From NCBI RefSeq assembly GCF_001949145.1, contig NW_019091379.1:128367-192366 (forward strand): a DNA stretch of 64,000 nt, in the 5' to 3' direction. This document shows, piece after piece, positions 11,201-22,901 of this stretch (positions are counted from its first letter, which is position 1; the number at the start of each line of letters is the position of its first letter). Below the pieces are notes generated by a model. It was not told the DNA's origin. It saw only the letters and a list, made by a program, of their open reading frames with translations, and made no database searches. Source of the stretch: Acanthaster planci (Eukaryota > Echinodermata > Asteroidea > Valvatida > Acanthasteridae). The translations under genes and the position numbers were made by a program.

Positions 11201-14200
11201 AACACAAGACCATCAGACAATCACAAGACGGGCAGTCTGACTTCAAGTCACTGACTGTTAAACTGTTCACGTCGATAACAGTATTGCTCTTGTCATTATT
11301 CATGTTGTTACTTGTGACTGGTCTGTGGAGTGGCCTTGTGACGGCCTCGACTACAACACGTTTGGAAGGGCATAATTTGATACATTACAGCTACTGCACT
11401 GTTTACAAATCCATTAATAAGTCCTCAGTCCTTCACTTGTTGGAGGACTGAGGACTGTTAGGGCTAAAGTTTAACGAGATAAAGCCAATAGAGACCTGCC
11501 AACCTAGCCGTACTCCTTCCTGAGGTCAGGTATTACCTCACAATAGATTAAGAGGTACTTAAAGGAGCGTTCACTTCATTTAACATTTTAATCTATGGTG
11601 TGGTAATGCCTGACCTCTGGAAGGAGTACGCGTTAGCAGGTCTGCCAATATGCCCCTTTTTATATCCATGCAGAACTTACTGTATCCCTCTCAGATGTAA
11701 ATGGCCAGGAGAGAGGCCAGACCAATACTCCGCGGTCAGTGTTTCTGCTCAGTTCCCGGTCAAGTTTCTGCCCCGATCTTCCACTTATGCGGGGAATATT
11801 TTGTAGCATTAGGGTAGGCTGTTAATGCTTGCTCATGTTTGCTTACCCAAAATCACCGTCCTGCCACTTTTCACTGGACTTTGGAGTTTTTTGTTTTTTT
11901 TCTGTATATTCCGTTACCAATTGAAAACCACTGTAGAGCCTACTAAGAATTTCTCCAGTTTTCCTACCCCCCTCTGCCATTGATTACCCGATGAGAGTAT
12001 GAGACTGTGTCAGATCTTTGTCTCACTGGCTTTTGCCTACATAATAAAGTTAGCATCCTTCATAGTACAGACCTCTTTCCTGTGATGTCACAATGCTGGA
12101 CCGTGTTGTGTTGTGATTGTGATGAGTACATAGTGCTGTGATGGTAATCTACTTAATTAAAGATAAACTAGTCAAGCATGCAGCGTTCCCAAGTTCACTT
12201 GTACGTGGTTGAAGCTGCACATAGGAATATGCAATCACCGTGGCCATGGCGGTCCACATGTGATGGTATTGTTTACATTTAGTGCAGTCCAGTCAAGTTG
12301 GTGACAAAATCTATAGTGTAAATGAAAATTTGACTCTCGAAATACATGCACCTGCAGTAGGTTTCAGTTACTGTGTTACTTCACATTTTTTTTTCAGCAT
12401 TTCTATCCAATCCTTCAATCAACAGGCCAAGCCTGGCACATTCAGTATATATCTGCAGCAGTCGTTTCTATTGACCTTCACCATCTAGGTACAAACTCCC
12501 CTGGAGAACAGCGACACCGATTTTGATTCCCTCCTCCGTGGCTACGTCATTCCCGAGCGTCAAGATCTCTACTTCTCGGAGAGTCTCTGGACCATCCTGT
12601 GGTCCAAGGCCACGTGTTATGATGATGTCATCAAAGCTTTCTCCGTGGTCTTCAGGGAACTTAAGACAGGAGAACTGCAGCCTATTGTAAGAGTCCTGCA
12701 GGTGTCTGCCTGTGTTTGATGGGCACGTTTATCATGTTTATGAGGTGTTCACATGTTTATAAAATGCATTCTTAAAAACTCTACATCCAAATAGACATCT
12801 CAAGCATTTCAACAGAACTGTAATTAAAAAATCAGACAGAATAATGTCCATTTAACTACTAACGTTACCAATACAAATTTAATCTTGCATATAGTTACAC
12901 ATATTTACACATATTTTCACATAATTTACACATATTTGCACATAATTTACTCATATTTACACATATTGGCACATATTTGCACATAATTTACCCATAATTT
13001 GCACATATTTACACATAATTAGGCCGTAAGCAGGTGCTGTAAAGGCTTTAGATTCTGCACTCGCTGGCAATATACCATTGCTGCTTTAGTTCACACTTCC
13101 CCTTTTGGAAAATCCTGGATCCGCCCCTGAGTAGTGCAGGTGTAGTATGGAATAAGAGGAACAGACACAACCCTTTAAACAAACTCCCTCAGATTAGGCA
13201 CAGAATAACTCCAAAAGGAACTTTTTAATGTCAAAATTAGGATTTTCTGGCAGTGGTATTCATAAAACTTGTCAAAATCATAGTTGCAAATAGTTTATAA
13301 CATTTATGTTTTCAATTCATCTAAGTGTATGAAATCTTACATCCCCTGAAACCAAATCATGGCTTTAATGTTTGTATTTTACCACACATTGTCAGGTTCA
13401 CAGTGATAACCAGAGCATTTTGGCCAAGGCCATCCGTGCCTCCTACCAACAGCAGATGCACACAGTCAGTGTGGATGAAGTGGCCATATTGACCATGCTG
13501 GTGGAGATTGGACTAGACAAACTCAGGCGGGACTATACCAACTTCTTCATTGGTAAGTGCAGAAATGTTTGTCAGGAAAACTGTTGCTTTGTCAAGATGT
13601 TTAGAAGTAGTGAGCCCTCTAGAGACCGAATGTTTTTCTGTCTGTCACAGCTGAAAGGAGCACTATGACAGAGATGGTTATACTTAATTCGTGAAATAAA
13701 GTGCTGAAATGGCTGATTACAGATCAAACTCGATTAATAAAGTTGAAGCCTTCCTCAGGCTGTTCAGATCAACTGGAGGGGGCTTGAGGATTTCACAGGA
13801 CTGAGAAAGTGAGAGACAATTTGTTAATCCGTTAATATATGGGGTTTGACTCTCTTGACAGATTAGAGTGCAAAGAAATATATTACCAAAAATGGGTCAC
13901 TTGGGAGACATTCCCATAGGAACGTGCACAAAATTTTTCAAACTTTACCGTCCCATAATTCAATATTCCCTAATCCAATCTTAACCAAACTTTGCATGTT
14001 TTCCTTTCAGACCCTAATCTATCATCTCTCAAAATGTGGACAATAAAAACTTTCCTCCTTTTGGTAGTTGGAGCATTAGGGAGACATTGAAATGTCTCCC
14101 TAATGACCGATGTCTCCCTAATGTTGAAAAATTTACCACAAAATGTCTCTCAAGTGACCTACTTGAAAATATATCACCATCAAAAATGTGTGTGCTTATA

Positions 14201-17200
14201 TTTGACTACACACCATTTACTGCACAAGCACTGCAGATTTGTAAATTACATGTAATGTGACTTTGCATAAAATAGTCAATTGTAAATGTCAAAGACAGTT
14301 TACAGAAGCATTTCAACTAGTGGATGATTTTCCATTTTGGGAAATAATCCTGCAGACACACAGCAAAAGTGTGCAATATTTGCTGCTGGGTGTTGAGGTC
14401 CTCATTTCATAACTGTTATTTATAAGCTGCTGTCACCTGCGTGCTGAATAGACAGCAAGACCGTAAGTGCCTTATAACTTGCTCTGTTGCGCACTGATAA
14501 GTTCTGCTTGACCTGCAAGAGCCTTGCAGTGAAGCTTGCTTAATTGCCTTGAGAAAGGTTTCTTGCCTAAATAAGTTTTGACCTTTAAAGTCATCCGTTA
14601 CTTGCCTTCAAAATCAAGCACTGGCTTGTACTAGACAAATTAGGCTGAAATAATCAAACAAATTAGGTGGTTTGTTGCTACAGAATCAAATCTATTATAT
14701 AAGAATTTATCTGATCTCACAGTAGCCTTCTACAGTGCATACATTTAACCAAAGTAATGCCACCAATTTTTTTTTTAAGAAGACATAGAATTGATTTAAT
14801 TTGTAAGAAGCTTCAGAAGGACATCACACTATAATTAAAAGATACATGTATGTCCTGACTTCTAAACCTTGGTTTATATAGGTATGCATCTTTTGTGAAT
14901 TGAGGTTCTAAGAGGACTGACTATTGTCTATTTAGCCTGCTCCTGTCCATGCTTGCCATGCACACACTGGTCCCTCCCGTCCCCTTGCACACGTTCATAT
15001 TCCATGTTGCCCTTTGACTGATCAGACAGATGTTACTGGCGCTGTTAAGATCTACATGAATGAAAGGGACGACCGCGGTACATTAATTTCATGACAGTAT
15101 ATTAAAAGCAGACTCTGCACCCCCTCCCTTGGGGTATTGTCAACACCCCCTGTCCCCCTCCTTGGATACATGCTTCGTGGACGGCCCCTTATTCAGCATG
15201 CATCCTCTCTGTCTCCGCTCATACTACAAACTTCATGACTTGCAGACTCTGTGCCATACAATCTTTCAGGTCTGACCTGACCTAAGTTCTGATAGTTAAT
15301 GATGTTGAAGCATTAATTGGTTCCCACCTTATTCTCTGCCCATTCAGCGAGCGAGCTGACTACGCTGAACCAGCTCCAGTGGTATCTTGAATCGGGCGAC
15401 GCCTGCTCCCTGGCCGAGCAGGCAGCCCGCCTGCAGGCCTTGCATAATGTCCTGGAGGTCGCTGTGGTCTCTGTGACCTCGCTCAAACTCCCGCCCGAGC
15501 ACCGCAGGGCCCTTGTTAGGTAAGACGATGCAATATGACAGTGCTACCAGCCGCTAGCACAGCAGGCTTAAAGAACCATCCCCTTGGGCTGTTGAAGTGT
15601 TTTACCATGCTGTGTCTCTGGGCATTGATTCACCGGATCGAGAATTTTCTTAAATTCTGTGGGATCCCATCCTCCAAACCCTACTGTCGGCCATGAGATT
15701 TGGATTGCTTTTGTAACTTAGATTGTGTTCAAATTACTTGGCTGCGGCTTCAAATTACAGTCCTTGCAGAAACAGGAAAATTATGTACTAGAAAATATAA
15801 ACATGTGCTAGAAAATAAATGCATATGAATTATTGTGCATGACTGGGCCATTTCTTTTGTAATTTGGGTAAGGTTCCTTTCCAATGAAAATTAGTGGCCG
15901 CTTTTCTGGCAACATTTAATGAAAACAGAAAAATAGAGAACAAAAATCTTCTGCCTCCGGTAGCATATCAGAGTTGTCATCTTCAGTGATGCTGACTAAA
16001 AACAGATTGCATGATACAGCCCAGCAATGGCAAAGTTCAATACTTGTACTGTGAGTCAACTACTGGGTAATGGTGCCTGGTTCCTAGAAAGTTTAACTGG
16101 CAGGAACCAAACAAACTTGGCCATAGGTCAGGGGCAAATTTTGTCATAATTTTGACTGATTTCAGGGTTTTTTCATCAGGTTTTTCTTACATTCAAGATT
16201 TTTCAAACAATCTAATTTGAAGTCTGGGAAATCCCATGTTTGCTGTCAAGGTTTTTTTTCATAAAAGTTGATGGCAAACAGAAATTTACACCGTAGACCC
16301 TATACTGCTGACGGTATTTTTGTGGATGTACCTCCAATCTCACCCCTGAAACATTGGGGAAACTCCCCCCCTTTTTTTTCATTTTCTGTGAACCCCCAGA
16401 TCCGGCTTGAGTTACTTCCAGTCCCATCCTCATGATGACATCCACACATTTAGCCTTCCCGTCGAGGCAGCGACAGTACAAAGCCTTTACACAAGGTGAA
16501 ATGACTAAGTGACCTCTTCCATGGCCAGTCAGCTTCCTGATGAAGCCATCAATCTTCCCTCTTGCCTTACCTACTCAAGGTCCAGGAATGTATATGTACC
16601 ACTAATGAAGGCTGTATTCTTTATAGCTCCAGCACTCATGCGCCATTAGCCGTGACATTGTAGTGGGGTGAGCTGTGTAAGACACCCATGTGAGGTAGTT
16701 TTGACATTTGTTTTTGGATAATTTTGTCATTTCCTTTTGCCACTTGAGACATACATGTAATTCACCTAACCTCACTGAAAGCTACAAAATAGTACATGTG
16801 CCCAGTTGTAAAATGTAAAATGCAGTGCTGTGGCTTGTATGAGTACCATGACCTTATTGTTCTCTGAAGCCATAAAATAAAATAGATAAGACAATGTACC
16901 ATACAGTGCTGTGGCACTATGAATGCATGGCTTTATTGTTCTCTGTACAAGTAACAATGGAAGTTCCCTAGCCAGAAGTAGTAATTTGTATGGCTAGGTC
17001 CTTCAGCCACATGTTACTACGTAGTATTTTGTAGTGCTGAGTCCTGTACCCCAGATGATATGGCAGGGGCTTAAGGTTGTTAAAGAATGAAATCTTTATA
17101 TTTCACAGTCTTCATTAAAAAAAATATATATAACTCCCTTTCCCGACTGCCATCTTGGATATGCATGCAGTTGTTCACAAGCATGAGTGGACCTGCTATG

Positions 17201-20058
17201 CATTACTGAAACAAAAGAAGAGATCCGTACCTCTAATATGGCTGCTTTGTGCAAGGTCTCTATTCTCAGTGCAGTGAAGCAAACATACATATAGACAGAT
17301 TAGCTCATACCCTGCAGGGAATGACAGGTTTATTGACTTGTCTTCATTTCTTCGCAAATGCATAAGTTAGCTTTGATTCATTTTGGAAATTTCAAATGCA
17401 TACAAAAGCCCTCCTAGACTTGTTTCTCTGTCCATAAATTTTTTGATTACATATTGTGCTGTGCATCTTAGTGACGCAAGTTGTTCATGTCTTTGTCTAG
17501 CTACCAACCCTCTCTGTGGAGATTAACCGTGAAAGGCAGTTCAGGCACCAGCTCTTCCTATCAGCTGAGCATGAAGCCACCCATGTCTCACATTCATGGA
17601 TTGGACCCAGGTAAGATTCCTTCCAAGTACCAGATTTTGATGATGGCACTCTACAGTCTCACTCAATTTATATTCTTGTGTTGGCTCTGTTATATTGCCA
17701 CAGTTCGGAAGCATGATTCTGAATTTATAGAAAGCCCTACGCAAATCTCTCCCTGAATAATTTGATTTGAATTGTGAAGGATACAAAAACCAGAAACAAA
17801 ACCAAATGCAAACGGAATATGCAAATAAAAGAAACCTTTTTGTCGCCATATGCACACAATGCTTCACCATATCCATTGTTAAGTCACCCATAAGGTTGAT
17901 GTTTCCAGACATTCTGAAAGAATTCCGACAGACTCATATTGAATTATTGACCATTTGTCTGAGAGCTTTGGTCTGCACAGAACATCAAAATGGAATGACT
18001 GCTACAGCCCAGACCAGTAACCATTCACATTATAAAAGCATACAACACTTTGTGACCACATAATGCGACGACACTCGCGTGAGTTGACCTTACACCAGAA
18101 AAATTTATCAAATTATGCAACGGCTATCTCAACTCAGTATTGTCTAATTCTGACCTGATGAAAGTAGCGCTGAAGCAAATGCACACAAAATTTCCAGCAA
18201 AGCTGAGTCACTGCCAACAGTGTGTGTATGTATTTTGCATTAAAGAGCAAATTTTGCCCTTGGTGTGGAAAAGAATTCGTCAGACTTTCAGGCTCTGCTC
18301 ATGAATGGAAGCCTTCTTCAAGCGTCACAACCTGCAGCATAAATCCCATGATTACTTTTTTTTTCTTTTTTTCTTTTGTAGAAAGTCTAATTTCCTGGCA
18401 TTTTTGTATTTCTGTGTGCAAGAATACTTCATAAAAAGCTCTTCTCGAGGCATGTGGTAATAATTGGAAACCCTTTTGGCTGGTCCAAAAATACTCTGAA
18501 AATGCCATAGATAATTAGAAAAATGCAGCTTGTACCATAAAATAGTAAATTTCAGCATCAGAAGACCTTCGCACAGTGTCGTGTTATACATGTATGTGTG
18601 GCTTGATCTATCTTGACCAACTCGATGATTTGATAGGCTTCCCGTGTCCGAATTCCAATTACTATCGCTGGGACCCCAAGGAAGTCAATTGTTTTTACTT
18701 TTGACCAGCTGTCCTAAAATAAACTTGAAACCACCTTGGATCCATCATTATCCCCTTGATGAACTGGCATGTTAACCCAAGGGTGTACAGTGTCTGGAAA
18801 GTCATATTGAAATTGGAGGATTTGGGACTGTTAGGGTTAATGGCAGCTATACACATAATACAGTCTGCCATTACTTTCCACAAAACTCTATTAACCAGAA
18901 ATGACATCAAGTTGAATGTCGGTTTGGATTTAAATATTGCACGGTGTTACCTTGTAAATAGCAACACGGTCCTATATAATCTGTTAACATTTATCCTCCC
19001 CAGAGATTGGATCCCCAAATATCTATTCCTTAAACTCCACATAAATCAGAGTTAATGGTGTCATTTTGATGAGAGAAATTTGCAATTTGCAACATGCCCT
19101 CACAAACCCAAATGCTTTTGGATAGGTTAAAAACACACTTGAAATGTTGTCCAAATATACATTACATGTTCCCCTCTGCTTCAGTTGTGGTCTCAATGTT
19201 TGAAACTCAAGTGTGTTTGGTGAAATAATGCCAATTAGACATTCATAATGAAACAAAGGAGACATTTTCCCCATGCTTGTGATAGAATGCCGCCTTTGTT
19301 GTTGCAAAATAATACGCAGGAAACAAAACAACAAATTCGACGAATGTTAAAGGAAATAAAAAAACTAAGGGCATACTACCCCAGCCTTGTCCTTCCATGG
19401 GTGTGAAGAGGTTTTGCTTTACCACAGAGGACAGAACTCAAAGGGAGCAAAGGGTGTTTCCCTGTCCTTGGAGGCAAAGCTGTTGTCGATAGTGGTACAT
19501 ATGTGTGGCTGTGGATAGTGTAATGTGAGAACAAAGGTAAACACATTGAGCTTTCCTCGATGGCATAGCAAAACACAACTGGGTGTGCACAAGTGGGCCT
19601 GCATGAAGTCCATGTAATGTAGGCTTGTGGGTGCGTGTGTGTGTGTGTTGGGAAAAATGTTGTTAGCATAAAAGCTTGAGAACTACTGGACAAATGGACT
19701 TCAAATTTGGTTTGTGGATTGCTCTTGATGGTCCTGTGAAGCCTGTGACATTTGGGGCTAAAAGGTAAAGAGTCAGGTTCACAGTGGCTAAAACAATAGA
19801 AATCGTGTTATGATCACTAACAAGTCCTAGGTTTAGGCCTTGGCTGGGCAGCAACATTGGTTAGTGCATCATTTTAAGTATGTTCGGGGCACTTATTTAT
19901 TTTTATCTAAACCTAATTTAGTGGGGTTTTTTGTTTGCTTTTGTTAACTGTCAAGTCTGTCATCTTCCACAGACATTAGCGTGGGTGACCTAACCTGTGC
20001 TGGATCCTTCTGTTACTATGTGGCTCACACGCAGGAAAGCAAGGCTTCATTTGTGTGA
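5172..20058 (+). CDS. ZWILCH: ZWILCH kinetochore protein (RZZ complex), 14 exons
   Basis: Zwilch is a subunit of the ROD-ZW10-Zwilch complex, which sits on the outer kinetochore in mitosis, recruits dynein-dynactin (via Spindly) and Mad1-Mad2, and forms the fibrous corona. The exons are 5172-5221, 7303-7474, 8344-8477, 8844-9070, 9565-9644, 10086-10253, 10478-10549, 10998-11132, 12489-12686, 13396-13552, 15348-15519, 16400-16495, 17501-17610 and 19973-20058. They sum to 1857 nt, or 618 residues plus stop; human ZWILCH is 591. All introns are GT-AG and all phases agree. Recognisable segments are AEDF-like near residue 9, KARYLLSLHN near 118, the MDCSWEHVKAIL block near 262, VEIGLDKLRRDYTNFFI near 448 and FSLPVEA near 537. 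The start is the first in-frame ATG after an in-frame TGA at 5151, with G at -3. No break or missing segment was seen. Confidence 0.95.
6440..6660. repeat. GACTNGAGTC-rich degenerate repeat in ZWILCH intron 1
   Basis: About 200 bp carry close-set, imperfect copies of GACTTGAGTC or GACTCGAGTC in both orientations. This looks like a decayed simple or fold-back repeat. No coding or RNA signal was seen. Confidence 0.5.
7060..7138 (-). repeat. tRNA-derived (SINE-like) relic
   Basis: The minus strand reads GGCTGAGTGGTTAAGGC, a good tRNA box A, followed at normal distance by a degenerate box B (GCTTTGAGACC). The sequence does not fold as a complete tRNA, so it is a decayed tRNA-derived element rather than a tRNA gene. 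Confidence 0.45.
7303..7474 (+). CDS. ZWILCH: ZWILCH exon 2
   Basis: This exon encodes residues 17-74, beginning KLLTLHQQNE, behind acceptor TTGGCAG and before donor GTATGA (phase 0). It corresponds to the N-terminal beta-rich part of Zwilch. An in-frame TTG just upstream is intronic, not a start. Confidence 0.9.
8344..8477 (+). CDS. ZWILCH: ZWILCH exon 3
   Basis: This exon encodes residues 75-118, ending in WPVSLDKA plus two bases of the following arginine codon (phase 2, donor GTGAAA). The KAR junction matches the conserved KAR of vertebrate ZWILCH. A stronger-looking donor (GTAAGA) at 8441 would break the frame. Confidence 0.88.
8844..9070 (+). CDS. ZWILCH: ZWILCH exon 4
   Basis: This exon completes the KAR arginine and runs YLLSLHNICNNPHLASL to SVTTVSCF (residues 119-194), ending in phase 1 at GTAAGT. 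It corresponds to the vertebrate KARQLIGLYTMAHNPN region. Confidence 0.92.
9565..9644 (+). CDS. ZWILCH: ZWILCH exon 5
   Basis: This 80-nt exon encodes GPVMSKSSLLTVDQVI and then a linker rich in Q and G, ending in phase 0 at GTAAGC (residues 195-221). Confidence 0.9.
10086..10253 (+). CDS. ZWILCH: ZWILCH exon 6
   Basis: Fifty-six codons (residues 222-277) in phase 0 at both ends. The exon carries VTMDCSWEHVKAILEKP, which matches the conserved ALDISW-PVDEIL block of vertebrate Zwilch. Confidence 0.93.
10478..10549 (+). CDS. ZWILCH: ZWILCH exon 7
   Basis: Twenty-four codons (residues 278-301) in phase 0. VPGDMRSAAYSVYKELSTLV aligns with the vertebrate segment ending in NHLYRELKFL. Confidence 0.92.
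10998..11132 (+). CDS. ZWILCH: ZWILCH exon 8
   Basis: Forty-five codons (residues 302-346) in phase 0. It starts GFVQGLETEELEW, matching vertebrate LADGLRTGVTEW, and continues into a charged variable linker. Confidence 0.92.
11493..11642. repeat. Fold-back element in ZWILCH intron 8
   Basis: Two arms of about 58 nt are inverted copies with scattered mismatches: GACCTGCCAACC and CGTACTCCTTCC on the left, GGAAGGAGTACGCG and CAGGTC on the right. The loop is about 30 nt. In the pre-mRNA this would form a long imperfect hairpin. Confidence 0.7.
12489..12686 (+). CDS. ZWILCH: ZWILCH exon 9
   Basis: Sixty-six codons (residues 347-412) in phase 0. After an acidic linker it encodes RQDLYFSESLWTILW and FRELKTGELQP, matching the vertebrate DLDFAEQLW and LQRGDIQPW segments. 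Confidence 0.93.
12893..13020. repeat. Short tandem repeat, ACATATTTRCAC-type unit
   Basis: About ten imperfect copies of a 12- to 14-bp unit (ACATATTTACAC or ACATAATTTGCAC) lie head to tail in ZWILCH intron 9. This is a minisatellite with no other function visible. Confidence 0.8.
13396..13552 (+). CDS. ZWILCH: ZWILCH exon 10
   Basis: This exon encodes residues 413-464 plus one base (phase 1). It carries VEIGLDKLRRDYTNFFI, the most conserved stretch seen (vertebrate LEIGLDKLKKDYISFFI). Confidence 0.95.
13886..14162. repeat. Fold-back element with inner palindrome, ZWILCH intron 10
   Basis: The outer arm GGTCACTTGGGAGACATT (13887 on) recurs inverted near 14143-14162 with one or two mismatches. 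Inside, CATTAGGGAGACATT (14074-14088) and AATGTCTCCCTAATG (14091-14105) form a perfect 15-bp hairpin with a 2-nt loop. The right arm is repeated once more at 14109-14123. Confidence 0.65.
15348..15519 (+). CDS. ZWILCH: ZWILCH exon 11
   Basis: This exon encodes ASELTTLNQLQWYL to RRALV (residues 465-521) and ends in phase 2 at GTAAGA. The start matches vertebrate QELASLNHLEYF. The exon is clearly more GC-rich than the flanking introns. Confidence 0.93.
16400..16495 (+). CDS. ZWILCH: ZWILCH exon 12
   Basis: This 96-nt exon (phase 2 at both ends) lies behind acceptor ACCCCCAG and before donor GTGAAA. It encodes SGLSYFQSHPHDDIHTFSLP and then VEAATVQSLYT, aligning with vertebrate IKYYKQNPLDEQHIFQLPV. 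Direct splicing of exon 11 to 13 would stay in frame but lose this conserved block. Confidence 0.88.
17501..17610 (+). CDS. ZWILCH: ZWILCH exon 13
   Basis: This exon completes a serine codon and then encodes YQPSLWRLTVKGSSG and KPPMSHIHGLDP (residues 554-590), ending in phase 1. It aligns with vertebrate KPQKWRVEIYSG. Confidence 0.9.
19628..19652. repeat. GT-rich microsatellite
   Basis: An interrupted GT dinucleotide run lies in ZWILCH intron 13. Confidence 0.8.
19973..20058 (+). CDS. ZWILCH: ZWILCH exon 14 (stop codon)
   Basis: Behind acceptor CTTCCACAG this exon encodes DISVGDLTCAGSFCYYV and AHTQESKASFV, then TGA (residues 591-618). It parallels the short vertebrate C-terminus (PDFSELTLNGS onward). 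Confidence 0.87.
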
Positions 20059-21502
20059 GGACAAAAGCTGGACTGATCTCACTGGAGCAGCCTTTTTATC
20101 AGGACCACTCGGTTACATCCAAAGCGATACCTAGAGGCTTCTCTGGCATTGTGCGCCTATTTGTTTACCTCCAAACACCCACCCCCTTTGGTAACCCCAT
20201 TTGTCAAGTCTGCCTCCTGCACACACTCAGTAGCATTGTGGGAGTCACCCGATGTCTCATGGTCTCCGACTCAAGCTTCACCTATTGCCTGCAGACTCAA
20301 CAGCCAGCTTTGTAGTGTTTGCACCACACGGAAACGCTTCCGTCTGTGGCTTCATGCTATCACAAACCATTGATTCGTACTGATCGAGCCTGATTCCAGT
20401 CAAATGAAGCCAAACCGAGAGACACAGTCACAGTTTGAGGAATGCCCACACACTCCTAACTGACATGGGCCCTTTAATCCAGCTGGTCATGGTCCGTGCC
20501 ACTGTTGTCACTGATGCCCTCATGTCACTTTGCCTGGCTCTGGCACGCGTTCAGACTCGGTGAGTGTGTGTGTCTGCGTGACGCACCCTTCTGTGGACCT
20601 TTGAATAAGAAACGAGGTCCACATAGTGCCCAGTACATGTTTGTCTAGCATGTGTTGGTATCCATAGGTCCTCAGGTGGTTTACCTCACTCTAGTAAAAC
20701 AGCATCAGTGGAATTCTGGAGGTCAGGGTTATCAGTTACGTAAAGATGGGAACATTCACAAAAGTGATATTAGGATTTCTTTTTTAAAGAGTGTTCAAGT
20801 TGCTCTTAAAAAAAGTAGGTTTTTCCCTTCCATTTTCTAAACTATGTGCATATAGAAAGGAATGCCAAACAAGGTTTTTTATGTCTGTTAAGCACAAACC
20901 TTGGGGATCTGTTCTTGGCGTGCTTATCATCATTGACTTTTGACTATCTGTGTTTACGCACAACACCCGCTATATATTGCGTCCATATGGTTGGAAATCC
21001 AGACCATGCACATTGTACGTATATGGAACAAATTCATTTCAAGTTGTATTCAGCCGGAGTCGTGCAGTCGTTGCAAATTCAATTCAATGTGATGCCGGAG
21101 ATGCATGGGCCATAATTAAAGTAACTGGACGGATATATACATGTACGTTTACACATTAACCAGAAAGGTTAGGAGATTTCAAGATCAAGATGCTGTTTCT
21201 CCTGAGATGCTGAACAGCACAGTACACTGAGAATATTTTCTGTTTGTCGGATTTTGAGTTAAGACACAAGTGTCAAAGAGGGATTTACATTAACTACCTT
21301 TAAAAAAAAATGGAATAAATCGAGCTGCTGGTATGGTTATCACTAAAGTAAGTTCGCTGACATTTAAAGTAGGAGCAACTTTACGCATTTGCATTGATTT
21401 CCATGTAACTTTATGTTTGCTTTATTCATGTGCATGCACATCTGATCCTGCTTTCCTAGCTTTGTGCGTACGTTATAAAAAAATATGCTTCATAATGTAA
21501 CC

Positions 21503-21669
21503 AATACGGGCGTTTCAAAATGGCGCATCTCCAAGAGTTTGCAACGCGTTGGCACAGTGTGCGAAATCCGTCGACCCTTTCCAAACACAAATTTGGTCGA
21601 CAGATTTCGTGCATTGTGATTGCCCAAGCAGTTGCAAACTCTTGGAGGCGCGCTAATTTGAAACGCTAC
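21503..21669. repeat. Miniature inverted-repeat element, copy 1
   Basis: The left arm AATACGGGCGTTTCAAAATG, continuing through CTCCAAGAGTTTGCAAC, is matched by the inverted right arm GTTGCAAACTCTTGGAGG and TTTGAAACGC. The centre holds GTCGACAGATTTCG. A second copy lies at 26986-27079. Confidence 0.75.
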
Positions 21670-22887
21670 ATGACAAACTTACTGTTTTCACTCTACGTAA
21701 TACATATGTCATAAGTTTTTCTGTACTGACACGGTGAAAATCATCTCATAGTGCGTTGCATTGGGTTCTACACTCCAAATTTATAACAAAGTTACATAAA
21801 AAGATTTCAAATTACAATCACAAGACCTAACGGTATTCGAATGTCAGTAGATGCTACAAATTTTTGTAACACCGAGTTAAGAACAAAGCCTTTAAGCCCC
21901 ACGAAGAGTCGTAAGTTTAGGGTGAAGGCACTTCCACAGTCAGGACATTGAAAATGCTCGATTGAGACCGTAATAGTGAATAGCATACTAAATTCCAATC
22001 TATCGTATGCCGTTTCAAAGGACCCTGTAATTTTGCTTCATGCTCAAGTACCCAACGGCCGGATTTGGAAAATCTTCTCCATCCCCCAATATGAAATAAT
22101 AATTCCTCGGTATGTCAGATGCGATTACATTGCCCCTTGTCATCGCGTCGGGCAATTAAAGTCCAGACCCTATTAGGGCAAATAAAGTAATTACTTTGTT
22201 GAAAGGTAATAACATTGGTCTGTTTTAATCGAATTATTCCTCCTCGCATTGCCGTGGGCTCATTTTTCATAGATTGGGGAAAAAACGGGGGTTGCCCAAA
22301 TAATAAGCTGAAAATCGGGTACAGTGTATTTGCCTCGCTGACCTGTCCTTTCTAGGTGTGTGTTTAATTTTAGACTGACTCAAGCCGATGCATTACTTTT
22401 CATGAGAGTGAATATATGTGGATTTTTTTTGGGGGGGAGGAGGTGGTTTCTGCTTTTGTAAAAGCCGTCTGGTGACTTGTTCCTAGATTGCACAACACGA
22501 TATTAACGTCTTGTTTGCAATGCTTCTAGACTGCTTGCCAATCTCTCTGGAATAAGGCAGCCCTGCGGACTCGGGTACAAAATGAGATCCCTAATCCAGG
22601 CTCAATTTTCAATCTTATTCATCCAAACATTCCGGCTTTGCAAATCCCACTACAAATCCCTGCCCGAACACGTCTCATACTTCCCCCCCCCACCCTTCCC
22701 TCTGCCGCAGCAGACAGCGTCGCTGAAATTTTAAAGCAACAAACAAGGGGCTCTATTCAATAAAACAGAGAGTAAGCGTTCAAAGCTGCCGCATTGGGGC
22801 CCTAAAACCGAGGCTTTATTACAGCCGCCGAGGCAGGCTCCTCGTACTCCTGACAACGCACGTTTCTATGCTCGCATCTCTTTAGCA

Positions 22888-22901
22888 GTTGCCATGGCAA
22901 C
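22888..22901. promoter_or_regulatory. RFX X-box palindrome
   Basis: GTTGCCATGGCAAC is the perfect palindromic X-box bound by RFX-family factors, 5.8 kb before the granin-like start codon. Confidence 0.5.
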
